Source: Takakia lepidozioides
Taxonomy: Eukaryota; Streptophyta; Takakiopsida; Takakiales; Takakiaceae
NCBI GenBank assembly: GCA_030704615.1
Contig: CM060731.1
Location: forward strand, 61,546,756-61,610,755
Reading direction: 5' to 3'
DNA: 64,000 nucleotides
The first letter of the stretch is position 1; each line of letters opens with the position of its first letter. The position numbers and the translations under genes were made by a program. The notes below the pieces were generated by a model. The model made no database searches. It was not told the DNA's origin and saw only the letters and a program-made list of their open reading frames with translations. Below are positions 32,130 to 44,410 of the stretch, one piece after another.

Positions 32130-34217
32130 CATCATCTTTCTTATTAGAAAGAGAATGCTCTTCTCATCAAAGCAGAAATCGAAAAATTGCTAGCCGCTGA
32201 GTTTATCTTTCCAGTGGAGACATCATCTTGGGTGTCCCCCATGGTAATCGTTCGGAAAAAGAACGGAGGATTAAGGGTATGCGTGGACTTCCGCCCTCTT
32301 AACAAGGTAACGCACAAGGATCATTTTCCCTTGCCGTTTATAGACACATTGGTGGAAGAAGTAGTAGGGAAGAAACTCTACTATTTCATGGATGGATTCT
32401 CGGGCTACAATCAAGTGTTGATCGACCCGAAAGATGTGTTGAAGACCACATTCACCTCACCCTGGGGAAAATTTGCCTACACAAGGATGCCCTTTGGCTT
32501 GTGCAACGCAACCCTGACATTTCAGAGGGTCATGACGTATGCTTTCTCGGACATTGTGAGAAGAATCTGGTCATTTTTTTAGATGACTTTTGTTGCAACG
32601 GAGATGCAAAGGATCACGTTGTGGCACTACAAGAATGCTTCATCAGGTGCAGAGAAAATGGGATATCTCTCAATCCAATGAAGTGCGTATTCGCAGTCAC
32701 ACATGGACTACTATTGGGACACATAGTGTCCAGAGACGGTGTGGCAACAGACCTAGCAAAAGTAAGCGCCATCGTCGAACTTCCCGCACCAGAGACGTCG
32801 TCCAAGGTGAAGGGATTCCTTGGCCACACAGGGTGATATAGGAAATTTATGGACAAGTATGCAACAGAGGCATTATCTTTGACTCGATTGTTGAAGAAGA
32901 ACCAGGAATTTTCTTGGGATGCAGGGTGTTAGAAGTCTTTTGAAATGCTCAAGGAACTTTTGGTGTCTGCACCAGTCTTAGCAGCTCCGGATTGGAACAT
33001 ACCTTTTCATGTTTATGTTGATGTTTCAGCGGTAGCAGTAGGTTGTGTCATTTGCCAACCAGACGCAGATGGCCATGATCATCCGATATCTTTCGCCAGT
33101 CGACAGCTGATATTCGTTGAGACTAGGTACAGTACCACAGAGCGAGAGGCTCTGGGAATGATTTTTGCCGTGAAGAAATATCGGCATTATTTATTGGAGA
33201 CCCCGTTTACATTTTTTGTTGATCACATGGCATTGCGATACTTGATCAACAAACCTGACCTGACAGGGATGATAACAAGATGGGTCATTTTACTTCAGGA
33301 TCGACTACAAGGTAGTCTAAAAATCGGGAAGGCTGAACGCTCAGGCCGACCATCTCTCGCGATTGTTAGAAAAGATAGAGGACGAGCCTATTGACGATGA
33401 TTTTCCAGATGCCTTCTTATTCTCAATTGAGCCGGTTCCTCCTTGGTATAAGCACATTGCTCACTATCTTAGCACCCTGGAATTTCCACCAGGAATGGAT
33501 CAACACGCACGAAAACGACTTCGATTGCGCAGTATGAAGTTCGCCCTTGTGGGAGGGTAACTTTATAGGAGGGGATTGGATGGACTCTTGAGGCGATGCG
33601 TCACTCCAGAGGAGGTTCCCCAGATTTTAGAGTCAGCTCATGACAGCATGTGCGGAGGACACTTTGCAGGGCGGCTCACGGTACAAAAGGCTTTAAGGGC
33701 AGGATATTATTGGCCCTCCATGTTCAAAGATGCGCACATACATGTGCAAAAATGCAACTCTTGCCAGATGTACGCCAAAAGGGATAACAGGCTTGGAATG
33801 CCATTAGTTCCCACTCTCCCCCTTGCTCCGTTTGAGAAGTGGGGGATCGACTATGTAGGGGAAGTGCACCCCGCTTCGAGTCGACAAAATCGCTACATCA
33901 TCATAGCTACTGAGTATCTGACCAAGTGGGCAGAGGCCAAGGTGATTCAGAGGGCCAACACACAGGTAACCGCCTCTTTCATTTATGAAAATATTATTTC
34001 CCGATTCGGATGCCCCAAGGAGATAGTGAGTGATAGGGGCTCTCACCTCATTAACGACGTCATCAAAGAAATGATGGCAACATTCTCCATCAAGCATCGC
34101 AAGGCTACCCTTATCACCCTCAGACAAGTGGGCAAGTGGAGCACGCCAACCAAACCTTGTGCAACATCCTCTCCAAAACAATTAGGGAGCACAAGCGGGA
34201 TTGGGACACCAAGTTGA
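32130..34217 (+). pseudogene. Ty3/Gypsy pol remnant (RT, RNase H, integrase)
   Basis: RT: LLAAEFIFPVETSSWVSPMV, VCVDFRPLNKVTHKDHFPLP, YYFMDGFSGYNQVLI, MPFGLCNATLTFQRVM and, in another frame, VIFLDDFCC. RNase H: VYVDVSAVAVGCVI, EREALGMIFAVKKYRHYL and FFVDHMALRYLI. Integrase zinc region: CGGHFAGRLTVQKALRAGYY and CNSCQMYAKRDN; core: FEKWGIDYVGEVHP, SRFGCPKEIVSDRGSH. In-frame stops occur at 32579-32581, 32834 and 32930, and frames change near 32510, 33360 and 34110. The core ends before the catalytic Glu region. Overall order is normal for Gypsy pol, but the copy is dead. Confidence 0.9.
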
Positions 34218-34982
34218 TCAGGCGGGCAGCCTGGATCTGGCTCTGGGGGGACAGGGAGTGTGGGAAGTAGTGCAACTGGAGCTGGGAATACTATGAATAT
34301 AGTGGGGCCAGTAGCAGGGAGTGCTCAGGGGCCAGCACTTGGTGGAAGTTCCACCACAACAATAATAGGTCCTCGAGGACCAGCACCAGTAGGGGGGCCA
34401 GCACCTGTCAGTGGGCAGGGGGTAGGGCCACAGATGGCGTTACAACCAACACGGGCAAAACCACCTTTTCCAATATATGCAGGAAAAGAGGATCCTGATG
34501 TACACATCAGCCAATTTGAGCACATGTGTATTGTGAACAATGAGAATGGCGATGATGCCAAAATGAGACTGTTTCCTTGTTCACTTATAAAGAAAGCAAG
34601 TGAATGGTATGCAAGATTCCCTGATAATCATTTCCTAACCTGGAATGGCTTAAGTACAACATTCCGAAATAGGTTCAGGACAAGTAAAACTGAGGATGAA
34701 GTGTATGGAAGTCTACAACAGTTAAAGCAAAAGAAGCATGAAACTGTTGAAGAGTACATGGAAAAGATGGAATTGATGATAAAAAAGTTGGGTGTTGTAT
34801 CAGCACCAGGATTACAGAAGACTTGGTTTGTGAGTGGACTAAGACCAGAGTTGCAAAAGAAAGTGGATATGCTACCCCATAATACGGTGGAGGAAGCATT
34901 TGAAACAGCTAACAGAATTGAGCAATTGGGAATGCTCAGGAGAGAGAAAAGGGATGATGAGGACTCTGAGAACTTCTATTAA
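34218..34982 (+). pseudogene. Gypsy-type gag domain placed after the integrase remnant
   Basis: A single 240-codon frame opens without an ATG near 34260. It has a Gly/Pro/Ala-rich lead, then a retrotransposon gag core: RAKPPFPIYAGKEDPDVHIS, LFPCSLIKKASEWYARFPD, WNGLSTTFRNRF, LQQLKQKKHETVEEYMEKM and FVSGLRPELQKKVDML, ending NFY. No zinc knuckle is seen. Gag normally precedes pol, so its position 3' of the integrase shows two copies side by side or a rearranged one. The junction is near 34210 in a GGCTCTGGGGGGACAGGGAG-type G-rich tract. Confidence 0.75.
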
Positions 34983-35855
34983 TTCTACTGGACCCGGATT
35001 GACATGAGCATTGATGTGGTGGGTCTGAGCAAAAGTACCTACTCGCTTCCTCACCAAAGATGCCTTGAGAGCATGTCGAACTGTTGGTGCCAGTGAGTTG
35101 GGCAAATGTAATGTTTGCCTAATTGAAAATATGGACCATACTCTCCATATTTTCCTGGAGTTTCAAGAACCCTTGATAGCCATGGCGAACGTATGCATTC
35201 TGTAGGTGCGACACATCTGTATTCATGAAGTAATGGCGCACCAACTCCCTCACCAGCTTCAGTGTCTCTAGTCCTGGATAATTGTTTTTGTGCAGATTGC
35301 GATTCCGCTGGCTCCCGTGCTTTCCGTGCTTCTTTTTTGGGCCCCGGCCCGTACTTCCTGGGGAGCTTCCCACCATTGTATTCGGCGTCTGGATGACGTT
35401 GCACAAACCTTAAAAACACAATTTTTTTTTCGAAAACTCCTCTCCTACCCTAAAACCCCGGAGCCCCTACTGCGTGCGTGGTCCCGGGCGATGAATGCAG
35501 AGCATCCCACGCACCCAGAACAACACTCACAGAAAGGGGCTTGGGGCCCCTGTTATACCAATAAAAATGATTGTAGTATGGTCGCGTACCGGCCGTCACG
35601 TGTCACCTGTGGGACCACTGCAAATATTTGTCCTTATTTGTCTCGTCTGCACTTGCTCGTCAAGGGACTCCTTCTAAGTTAAAACAAGATACTAGTACAT
35701 GTTAACCATGCCAATTGACACTGTCATCACAATGTCAGATCATACTTTCCGGGAAACAGAGACTGTTTTTTAATGAATGGTGAGACGAATCTTTGTATAT
35801 CAGATGATCTTGATCTAACATCTGCTGAAAATTATCACATGTTTGGAACTTGCAG
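34983..35855. other. Non-coding or unassigned stretch
   Basis: Two overlapping minus-strand frames at 35051-35419 (up to 122 codons, Lys/Arg/Pro-rich at one end) have no motif I recognise and no ATG at the longest start. I do not call them genes. Confidence 0.4.
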
Positions 35856-35960
35856 GGAGTGTTTATCAACCTAGCTCTGGTGGAACCATTTGGTCTCACA
35901 TTAATTCAGCAACTGGGAGGAAACTTAATAATTGCAGAAGGAAAGGGAACCTTAGTCTAA
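35856..35960 (+). pseudogene. Sucrose-phosphate synthase exon fragment
   Basis: Directly after an acceptor-like TTGCAG the frame reads GVFINLALVEPFGLTLIQQ. This is the GT-B glycosyltransferase segment in which sucrose-phosphate synthases have GVFINPALVEPFGLTLIEA, part of the UDP-glucose site. The expected Pro after Asn is Leu, and the conserved Glu after LTLI is Gln. Beyond that point the frame drifts and stops at 35958-35960. No neighbouring exon of the enzyme is seen, so it is a stray or captured exon fragment. Confidence 0.7.
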
Positions 35961-36525
35961 CCATGTAGATGTGCATCCTCACGACTATATATTTAAAGCT
36001 TCTATGTTCTTGTTACTTTTGTGTGTGAGCTACGGTTTAACAGCCCCAGAGAAAATGTGCACACAGACACCCCGTCTCTCCATCTGTAATAAGAACAACT
36101 GTTCGTGTTTTCCTGAACCCATATTTAGATGGCCAATGGTTTTTGGGAGTTTGTGAAGAAGACTAATTTCATTTGCACCATCACCACTATCTCAATTTTT
36201 CAGGATTGTCACGATTCCAACTTTTTCATGCCTACTACTATGTCGACTTTCCACAAAATTGACCATTTACAGACTTTATAAGTAGAATGGCCAATCAGCC
36301 GCTGTTGTTGGAGAACAAGCCAAAGTGACTCCGGCCAAGGAAGAGGCCTGGAGGATGTGGCAAGAGAAAGCCCAATCCCCTTATAGTAACTTGGTTTCTA
36401 GATATTTTGGATGTTATCTGCGTGTTTCATCCTTTGCAGTGCTGTGTAAGTTGTCATTATATACAGTGGGCTGAACCACACTATCACCAGCTCACATATT
36501 ATTGTCACTGGCTTCAGGGGCTGGT
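35961..36525. other. Non-coding stretch
   Basis: Between the SPS fragment and the Copia insertion site. No recognisable gene, repeat or RNA signal. Confidence 0.4.
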
Positions 36526-36530
36526 TTCAG

Positions 36531-36797
36531 TGTAGAAGAAGTAGTTAGTCTATACTCAGATTAGGTGTTACTATTAGTTAGTAGCATCTAGGAGGTCTGA
36601 ACAGCTAAGACTCTTGGTTCTAGATTTGAACAGATAGGTCTAAACAGATGTGTTTGAGATCTCAAGAGGTGAGCCTCTTGCACTGTGTAAACTTTGAGCT
36701 TGGGGGAGGAGCCGATCATCTTGTTCTTGAACATAAGGCTTCTATGGTTGGGAGGAGAGCTCCACTATCTAATAAATTCTCTTTGCTATTTGCTATA
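36531..36797 (+). repeat. 5' LTR of the Copia element
   Basis: 267 bp, TG at the left end, TA rather than CA at the right end. AATAAATTC near 36771 may serve as a polyadenylation-type signal. Confidence 0.95.
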
Positions 36798-36810
36798 TGG
36801 TATCAGAGCC
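36798..36810 (+). promoter_or_regulatory. Copia primer-binding site
   Basis: TGGTATCAGAGCC directly abuts the 5' LTR and is complementary to the 3' end of initiator-methionine tRNA, the usual primer of plant Copia elements. Confidence 0.9.
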
Positions 36811-36898
36811 AGCTTAGATCTCAAGTAGAGAGAGATGGTCTCAGGACCTGATGAGTGGAGAGAGAATCCATCTATGTAATTAGTGAGAGTAGGCTCTC

Positions 36899-37693
36899 AT
36901 GACGTCATCACCTCCTTTAGGTTCAGGGAACCATGGATCTAACTTTAACACGTTAGATGCTAGAGTGGATGATACATTTGATGGGACTAATTATCATACT
37001 TGGAAATTTAGAATGGAGATGATCCTCCTAGACAAGGACTTGTGGTCGGTAGTTGATGGCACTTTAGTGAGGCCAGCCACAACCAATGGTCAGCCTGCAT
37101 GGGACAAGAAAGATCAAAGGGCTAGAGCAAGTCTTATAACAAGTTTGAGAGATAATCAAATGCACTTGGTAACTAGTGCTACCACCGCAATGGCGATCTG
37201 GGACAAGTTGGCCACAATATTTGAGACTAAAGATGTCACGTCAAATGTGTTTGCCACTACTCGTTTTTATAGTCTAAAAATGAGTGAAACAGAGAGTGTA
37301 GAGTTACACTTGAGTTCCTTCAATGTCTTGAGAAGACAACTAGAAGCAGTAGGAACTAAGGTTTCAGATGAGTATGCAGCAATAGTGTTGCTTGGGTCAT
37401 TACCAGAGTCTTATGACAGGTTTGTAGTGTCACTAACAGGGCAAAACAACCTATCGGTGGATAATGTCATAGGGCTATTACTTAAAGAGGAAATAAGAAG
37501 AAAAGGCCAAACATCTACAGGAGTAGATAAGGCATTATTCTCTGGAAAGTTTGGTAATAAGAAGAAGTCTTGGAAGTCCCCTAAAAAACAAGAGGTAGGA
37601 GAATCTAGTGAGTCTGGATATAAGAAGAAGTCTAAAATAAAATGCTTTTACTGTAAGCAACTTGGTCATATGATCAAGAACTGCAGAAAATGA
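36899..37693 (+). CDS. Copia gag polyprotein region
   Basis: A continuous 264-residue frame from the ATG at 36899, which opens MTSSPPLGSGNHG. It has the gag motifs FDGTNYHTWKFRMEMILLD, then AWDKKDQRARASLI and VELHLSSFNVLRRQLEAVG. The CCHC zinc knuckle CFYCKQLGHMIKNC sits at the end. Gag forms the cytoplasmic particle and packages RNA. It ends in TGA at 37691, immediately before the protease region in the same frame, so in an active relative gag-pol was probably one frame. This is the only long undamaged part of the element. Confidence 0.9.
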   Translation: MTSSPPLGSGNHGSNFNTLDARVDDTFDGTNYHTWKFRMEMILLDKDLWSVVDGTLVRPATTNGQPAWDKKDQRARASLITSLRDNQMHLVTSATTAMAIWDKLATIFETKDVTSNVFATTRFYSLKMSETESVELHLSSFNVLRRQLEAVGTKVSDEYAAIVLLGSLPESYDRFVVSLTGQNNLSVDNVIGLLLKEEIRRKGQTSTGVDKALFSGKFGNKKKSWKSPKKQEVGESSESGYKKKSKIKCFYCKQLGHMIKNCRK

Positions 37694-40600
37694 ATGGCGG
37701 AGGAAAAACAAAATGGTGATAGTACTTCACAAGCAATTCTAGCTACTAGAAAAATGGCTAGGAAAGACGGTGCTGTGCTATTTGTAGTCTCCCTTTCAGC
37801 TTCTTCTGGTCAAAGTGACATATGGTATGTAGACTCTGGGGCATCACAGCATGACCCCGGACAGAGATAATTTTCTAACATACAAAACGATTTCTCCTAC
37901 TCAATATGTGTTATTAGGTCCGACAGTAAACATCCGATTAGTGGAGAGGGCACTGTGTCAGTTATGATAGACCAGGGTGAGATGAGAGAGATATAGGATG
38001 TCTTGCATGTTCCCTCCCTAACTAAGAACCTCCTTTCTGTGAGAAAGATTGTCATAGCTGGTTATAAAGTGTTATTCCACAATAGTCAATGTCTCATTTC
38101 AGATGAGCAAGGGAATGTGGTGGCAAGTGCCATACTGGAAAATGATCTAGACAAGTTACAGATATTTTGTACAGTTAAGAGAGCTCTTGCTACACAATCC
38201 GAGAGGACTATGTCAGAAACAGAACTATGGCATAGAAGGCTAGGACATCTTAGCACTGAGAAACTAAAACAGTTGAAAGACCTACACCTAGTGGAAGGGC
38301 TCTCATTAAAGGAAGTAGAACAGACCAGTCTATGTAAGGGTTGTATAGAGGGTAAACAACAGCGACAAAAATTCCCAAAAGATGGAGGTCAACGTGCAAA
38401 TAGTCTGTTGGAGGTTGTGCACTCAGATATGTGCGGCCCTATGCAGACAAAGTCGCTCGGTGGAGCCACCTACTTTGTCACCTTCATCGACGATGTTTCA
38501 AGAAGAACAACAGTCAATTTTCTGAAGCAGAAAAATAAAGTACTAGATAAATTTAAATAATACAAAGTTCTTACAGAGAAACAGACAGGGAAAACCCTCA
38601 AAACTCTGAGGTCAGATAATGGAGGGGAATACATTTCTAATGCCTTCAACCAATTCTGTAAAGATAACGGAATAGTGAGATGATTAACGGTTCCCTACAC
38701 ACCTGAACAAAACGGTGTTGCGGAGCGGAAGAACAGGTCTCTACAAGAGTGTGCTAGGAGCATGCTCAAGCAGGGTAAACTGCCTAATTATTTTTGGGCG
38801 GAAGCAGTGGGAACTGCAACCTACCTTCAAAATAGAACGCTTACAAGAGCAGTCTCGGGAATGACTCCAGAAGAAGTGTGGATAGGTGTGAAGCCAAGTG
38901 TATCGCACTGTAAGGTGTTTGGGTATCGAGCCTATGCTCATATCCCAAAAGAGAAGAGACAGAAACTGGATTCAAAAAGTAAAGCGTGCATTTTCGTAGG
39001 CTACATTGAAGGAGTTAAGGGAAATAAATTGCTTAAGGAGAAAACAAAGACTGTCTTTTATAGTAGGGATGTAGTCTTTGATGAAGCAAGTACAGCTTTT
39101 CCAAGAGTGGGAGAAGAACCCAATCAACAGACAAGCTTCCAATCTACTGACAAGACATCTAATGAGATTTCAATGGAATCTGAAGAAGATGTGAAAATCT
39201 CCCTGTGGTTGAAGATGAAGTAAATCATACTCTTGAAGATGAAGAGGAGGATGAAGCTTGTGACGAACAAGTAAGTCCACTTCTGCGAAGGTCACGAAGG
39301 GAGAGAAAAGTTCATGAGAGGCTTATCACGTCGATGACAGCTGTTGAAGCCGTGAGAGGAGAAATCCTATTGACAGAACTTGCTACCTATGAAGAAGCAA
39401 TGACAACCCCTGATAAGGTTAAGTAGGAGCAGGCAATAAACTCTGAACTCAATTCGCTAATACATAATCAAACATGGTCACTTCCTGACCTACCCCTAGG
39501 ACGTAAAGTTGTTGGGTGCAAATGGATCTTTAAGATCAAGCTCAAGTCCGACGGGAGTGTTGACAGGTATAAAGCGCGGCTGGTTGCTAAGGGTTTCTCA
39601 TAGGTACAAGGTGTTGACTACAACGACACTTTTTCACATGTTGTAAAAATCACTTCAATAAGAGTATTAATGACATTGGCAACCGAGAATGATTTTGATA
39701 TGGATGTCAAAACAACATTTCTCAATGGCTACCTACAAGAGACCATTTACATGGATGAGCCTCAAGGTTTATCAAACCAGAGACTAGAGACAAAGTTTGT
39801 AAGTTACATAAGACGCTCTACGGGCTCAAACAGTCTCCGAGAGCATGGTATGAAAGGATCAATACTTTTCTTCTAACATCTGGATTTAAGAAGAATGTTG
39901 CAGATACAAACGTCTACATCCTTATACAAGGAAGTCGATTGGTTATATTGGCCTTGTATGTGGATGACGCTGTGCTGGTCAGCAATGATGGTCAAGGATT
40001 ACTAGTGCAGTTCAAGGATAAACTGTCCAAGGAGTTTTCCATGACTGATATGGGTTCAATTCAATTGTGTCTTGGCATACAAATCAGTAGAGATAAAGTA
40101 AATCGTACTGTTTCTATGCATCAAGCTAAGTACATTGAAACTAAACTACTGCAATTTAAGTTAGAGATGAGTAAAGTAGTCTCAACTCCACTAGAAGCTC
40201 ACAAAAGAGGTGTCCTCAAACTCAAGAAGACACAGAAGATATGACAAAGGTTCCATATCAGAGTGTCGTGGGTAGCTTAATGTATTGCATGACTTGCACT
40301 CGACCTGATATTGCATACTCAGTGGGAGTCGTCTCACAGTTTCTTTCGAATCCGGGTGAGACCCATTGGAGAGCAGTCAAAAGGATTTTCAGATACCTCA
40401 GAGGAACATCAACAATGGGATTACTCTACAAAAGAAAGGGGAGAATAAGTCTGGAAGACTATACAGATGCTGATTGGGCAGGGGATTTCGACAGCAGGAG
40501 ATCGACCTCGGGACATTGTTTCACTCTTGCAGGTGGAGCTGTGTCGTGGTCAAGCAAGAGACAGACTGCAATAGCGCTTTCATCAACGGAAGCGGAAAAC

Positions 40601-40924
40601 ATGGCAGCCACTCAAGCGGCCAAAGAGGCTGTGTGGTTAAGAAAGTTACTAGGAGACTTGGGTCATAAGCAATCAGGAGCAACAACTATGTATTGTGATA
40701 ATCAGAGTGCAATAGTACTAAGTCAAAACCCTAAGTATCATTCTAGGACTAAGCACATAGAAGTGCAACATCATTACATAAGCGAGATAGTGGCCAAAGG
40801 AGAAGTAAACATAGTTTACTGTGCTACAGACGACATGGTTGCAAATATCACGACGAAGAGTTTACCAACGCTCAAGCATTCGAAGTGTACTACTGAGCTT
40901 GGCCTTAGCTCGAGTCTACAGTAG
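37694..40924 (+). pseudogene. Copia pol region (protease, integrase, RT, RNase H), mutated
   Basis: Protease WYVDSGASQHD lies near 37826. Integrase shows [45 protein letters not shown] and PYTPEQNGVAERKNRSL. RT shows GCKWIFKIKLKSDG, MDVKTTFLNGYL and LYVDDAVLVSN with catalytic YVDD. RNase H shows YTDADWAGD, ALSSTEAENMAA, YCDNQSAIVL and RTKHIEVQHHYI. Stops interrupt at 38558, 38681, 39424 and 39601, and frames shift near 37850, 39210, 39790 and 40240. The protease His-Met pair after DSGASQ is broken by the first shift. The copy can no longer encode a working polyprotein. Confidence 0.93.
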
Positions 40925-40979
40925 TTCAAGAACATACAAAGAGGCTTTACAAACTGATTAAGACCTAACTAAGTGGGAG

Positions 40980-41246
40980 TGTAGAAGAAGTAGTTAGTCT
41001 ATACTCAGATTAGGTGTTACTATTAGTTAGTAGCATCTAGGAGGTTTGAACAGCTAAGACTCTTGGTTCTAGATTTGAATAGATAGATCTAAATAGGTGT
41101 GTTTGAGATCTCAAGAGGTGAGCCTCTTGCACTATGTGAACTTTGAGCTCGGGGGAGGAGCCGATCATCTTGTTCTTGATCATAAGGCTTCTATGGTTGG
41201 GAGGAGAGCTCCACTGTCTAATAAATTCTCTTTGCTATTTGCTATA
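40980..41246 (+). repeat. 3' LTR of the Copia element
   Basis: 267 bp, same ends as the 5' LTR, about ten substitutions away from it by eye, followed by the target-site duplication TTCAG. Confidence 0.95.
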
Positions 41247-41251
41247 TTCAG

Positions 41252-44200
41252 AACTTGCAAGCTAACCAATCAAGGAGGACACAATTATAGGCTACCTTTG
41301 TGAGTGCATAAGGTCTCTCTAGCTGGGTCAATGGCCACAAGGCTATAGCAAACAACGTCTAATGAGTACATTCTGTCTCTCTATCTGGATGACACACAAG
41401 ATATTATTCAAAGCACCAGGTTTTTAAAGGTCCTCCTTCAACCTCTGGTGGAATGATCCCTTTGTTTGCCCATGAGGCTACGGTCAGGTGATTTCTTTGT
41501 TCGATATGCATTCGTGTCCAACAACCTGTTTGTTTGTTCTTTTCTTCTCGCTCTTGCCACAAGAGATAACTGCATTTGTTTTCTAGTACCTCTAAAGTGT
41601 CATGACAGACATGACAGGTTGGAACCTTATGGTTTCTTATGCCAGATGACTTCAAATCAAAATCTACTTGATGATAAAAGAGCGTGGTTTCCCTCTTCTT
41701 GAATTGGCTATGCCAGAAGGCCAAGTTTTAGCCTCTCTCATCAACTCTCAGGAGCCTCATGTACATCCTCTGGGCACCTTTAGCTCTCTTAAGATGATCG
41801 CAGCACAGGTGGACATAATCTCAGTTCCCAGAATATGTTCTCAAAACCTCCATGGCGATAAATCCTTGTTGTATTTAGGAAACAACAAAGCCCTTACGGC
41901 TGTTTTGGCATCACAGTCCTTGGTGTAGCTAGGGTTACTTATGGCCCTACCTATGTTGATTAGACATGAGGTCTTAGTGACCATTTTATGCATGTATGAT
42001 TCAGTCGTTGGCACAGTCAATGTGGCAGGGAATTTCTCTGCAGAAGTGCATAGTAATATTGGGGTGGAACAGGAGCGCTTTGAGCTTTCATGGACATCAT
42101 AAAGTTTCTTGCTTTCTTTCCATATCATGTTTCTGCTTATTCTTCTTCTTCTTCTTCTCTCCCACACACTTTAGTTGGAATTCTTACAGTGAACTTCTGT
42201 ATCAAAATGGAACTCGAACCAGTATTGAGCTAGTAGGGCCTGAAGTAACATCTAGTATTAGATAGAAAGATTTCTTGGTTGACATCATGCGGTAGTGCAG
42301 GCTGCAGCGCATGGGTTGCCAATGGTGGCGACAAAGAATGGAGGCCCTGTTGATATTCATAGGGTACCTTCTTCCCACCATTTTTGTGAAGTCTTCTACT
42401 GACATAAGAACATTGTTTGATGACTGCAACTGATGATAGAATTGATTATGCCTATTAGTGTATGTTGAGTATAGTATGTCCCTCAACTCTACCCCATTCC
42501 CTCTACCTGCATGGTGCACTTTGTCTTTGGGAATTGTTGATGTTTCCTCAAGTGGGTTCTTCCTGTTCTACTTGTCCCATTGGCCCTCTGGCCCTCTGAA
42601 TATTAAAAGTTTTCTTTCTTTTTCATCTCTCTACTATGAAATCTGGGAACATTACTGCCACCTGTTTAGAGACAGCCAATCCCAATTTTGTTTAGGGAAA
42701 CTCAAATCTGTGGCATAAGCTTTCAGTTTTGAGGACCCCAAGTGTCTGGCAGGGTGTTTCATTTCGAGATCGTAGGTACCTATCAGCATTTCAAAATGAG
42801 GCTATCCACCTTGGAGATTCTCTAGAAATATCATTGTAGTTTTTAGGCTGCATGGTGGGGCCCCCACTCTTTTTTGTTTGTGTCATGCTTTCCTCTCTCC
42901 CATAATCTCTTTGACCTTCCCAGGGACATTATAAAGTTCCATTTTTTCCCATTTCATTTTTTCCTCGAAGCAACTTGGTAATGAGGACGCAGGCCCTGAA
43001 CAGTGGAGTCATGGTCGAACCACATGACCATAAAGCTATCGGAGAGGCTTTATTGAAGCTGGTATCTGATCGTACCATCTGAAATGAGTGCCGAAGAAAT
43101 GGGTTGAAGAATATTCACCTATGCTCATGGCCTTAGCACTGCGTCACTTACCTTTCCCGCATTAAATTGTGTTAGATACGACACCCACATGGGCTGAAAC
43201 TGACAACTTTAATGGATCAATAGCTGCAAGAATCCTGCATGGGTAGATGGTGAACTGGAAGCCGCACGCAAGAGGGGCACAATTGATAAAAATCAGGCAC
43301 TACTACTTGAAGGCACCTTCTTCAACACATTTCACCCTGGTTTTCACCTTCGTATCAGAATCATGATTTGCAAGTTAGCTGGTTGAAAGTGAATTCTTGA
43401 TAGGTTGGTAGTGACTGTAATGATACTGCCAATTGACAACAGGAAAGTATCAAGAAACAGGTAACACAGACGAGGAGAAGCTGGGAATGAATACTTTTCT
43501 GACCCCAGTCAATGGGGGTAATCGAGGCAAAAAGGTGAATGCCTGTTGGATTACAAAGAGTATCAGATACAATTGAGCGGGGGTTGGTATCGCGTGAGCA
43601 AAGAGTTAAGAGCAACGGCGTGAGCACATAAAAAAAACGCCGCTTGAGCAGAATCCACGGTTATGTGGGGTAACATGTGACATCAACGGAAAAATCGCAA
43701 ATAATAGGCGGGACCATATAGGGACTTTACTGCGCGTAGAGGGTTGCATCGAATCTGAATATAACTTCAACCTTAAAAAAAAAAAAACGATCAGAATCCC
43801 CAAAATGCACTAGGTCAGATAGTTCGACCTCTCGCAAGTTTCTGTGGCGGGAAACCCTAGTTTGCTGGCGAAAATACCATTTGCATTTCGCTGGCAAAAA
43901 ACCCATTTTCTGGGTGGTTATTGGGGATGTTCTAAAACAATGTTACCAAATAAGGCCACATGGTTTAAGTGTGCTGATCTTTGAGTTTCTGGCAAGATAT
44001 ATTTGTGGTCATTGTGCTCAACAAGTTAATGACGATTATTCTGAAAAAATTTTGTTCGCGTAAGCACAGTTTTCAGATAGGTTCGTAATTCTATGCGTGA
44101 GTGCATTTGGGTTTCGCAATAGCCTATTCTCAAGAATCTTCTAGATTATGTGGAATATTTTTTTGTGCGTCACGCCACTAGCATGAGCCTGCTTCACATG

Positions 44201-44410
44201 CTACCCAACCCCCAATTGACGCATATGAACTAGTTTGCTAAGTTGAGTTGGGTGTTTCCTAGAAAAACACTTAGCTGTAATTGTCAGCTGCCAGCAGACA
44301 AGACAAGGGGTATGCATGATTTCTGCAGAGGCCGTGAGAGTTGAAGGAGCAGGGATAGAGTGTGGGTGTAGATTCATCAAGAGGGGCCTGATTTCAAGCA
44401 CAGATTACCT
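41252..44410. other. Long non-coding stretch between Copia and the PPR gene
   Basis: About 3.2 kb without a supported gene. A poly(A) run of 12 lies near 43776 and a (TTC)n-type run near 42138. A diverged relative of the 14.7-kb dispersed repeat is at about 42840-42970, sharing GTGGGGCCCCCACTC-, ATCTCTTTGA- and CATTATAAAG-type words. Short frames on both strands show no domain. Confidence 0.5.

Larger units (their letters stand above)
36531..41246 (+). mobile_element. Structurally complete Copia LTR retrotransposon (4716 bp)
   Basis: Two 267-bp LTRs (36531-36797 and 40980-41246) start TGTAGAAGAAG and end TTGCTATA. The element is flanked by the 5-bp target-site duplication TTCAG at 36526-36530 and 41247-41251. 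The primer-binding site TGGTATCAGAGCC follows the 5' LTR; the purine tract AAGTGGGAG precedes the 3' LTR. Domain order gag-protease-integrase-RT-RNase H is that of Ty1/Copia. By hand count the LTRs differ at about 10 of 267 positions, nearly all transitions, so the insertion is moderately old and pol has decayed. Confidence 0.97.

Noticed and set aside
35051-35419. Overlapping minus-strand frames up to 122 codons
   Set aside because: Longest start is not ATG, two frames compete over the same bases and neither shows a family motif.
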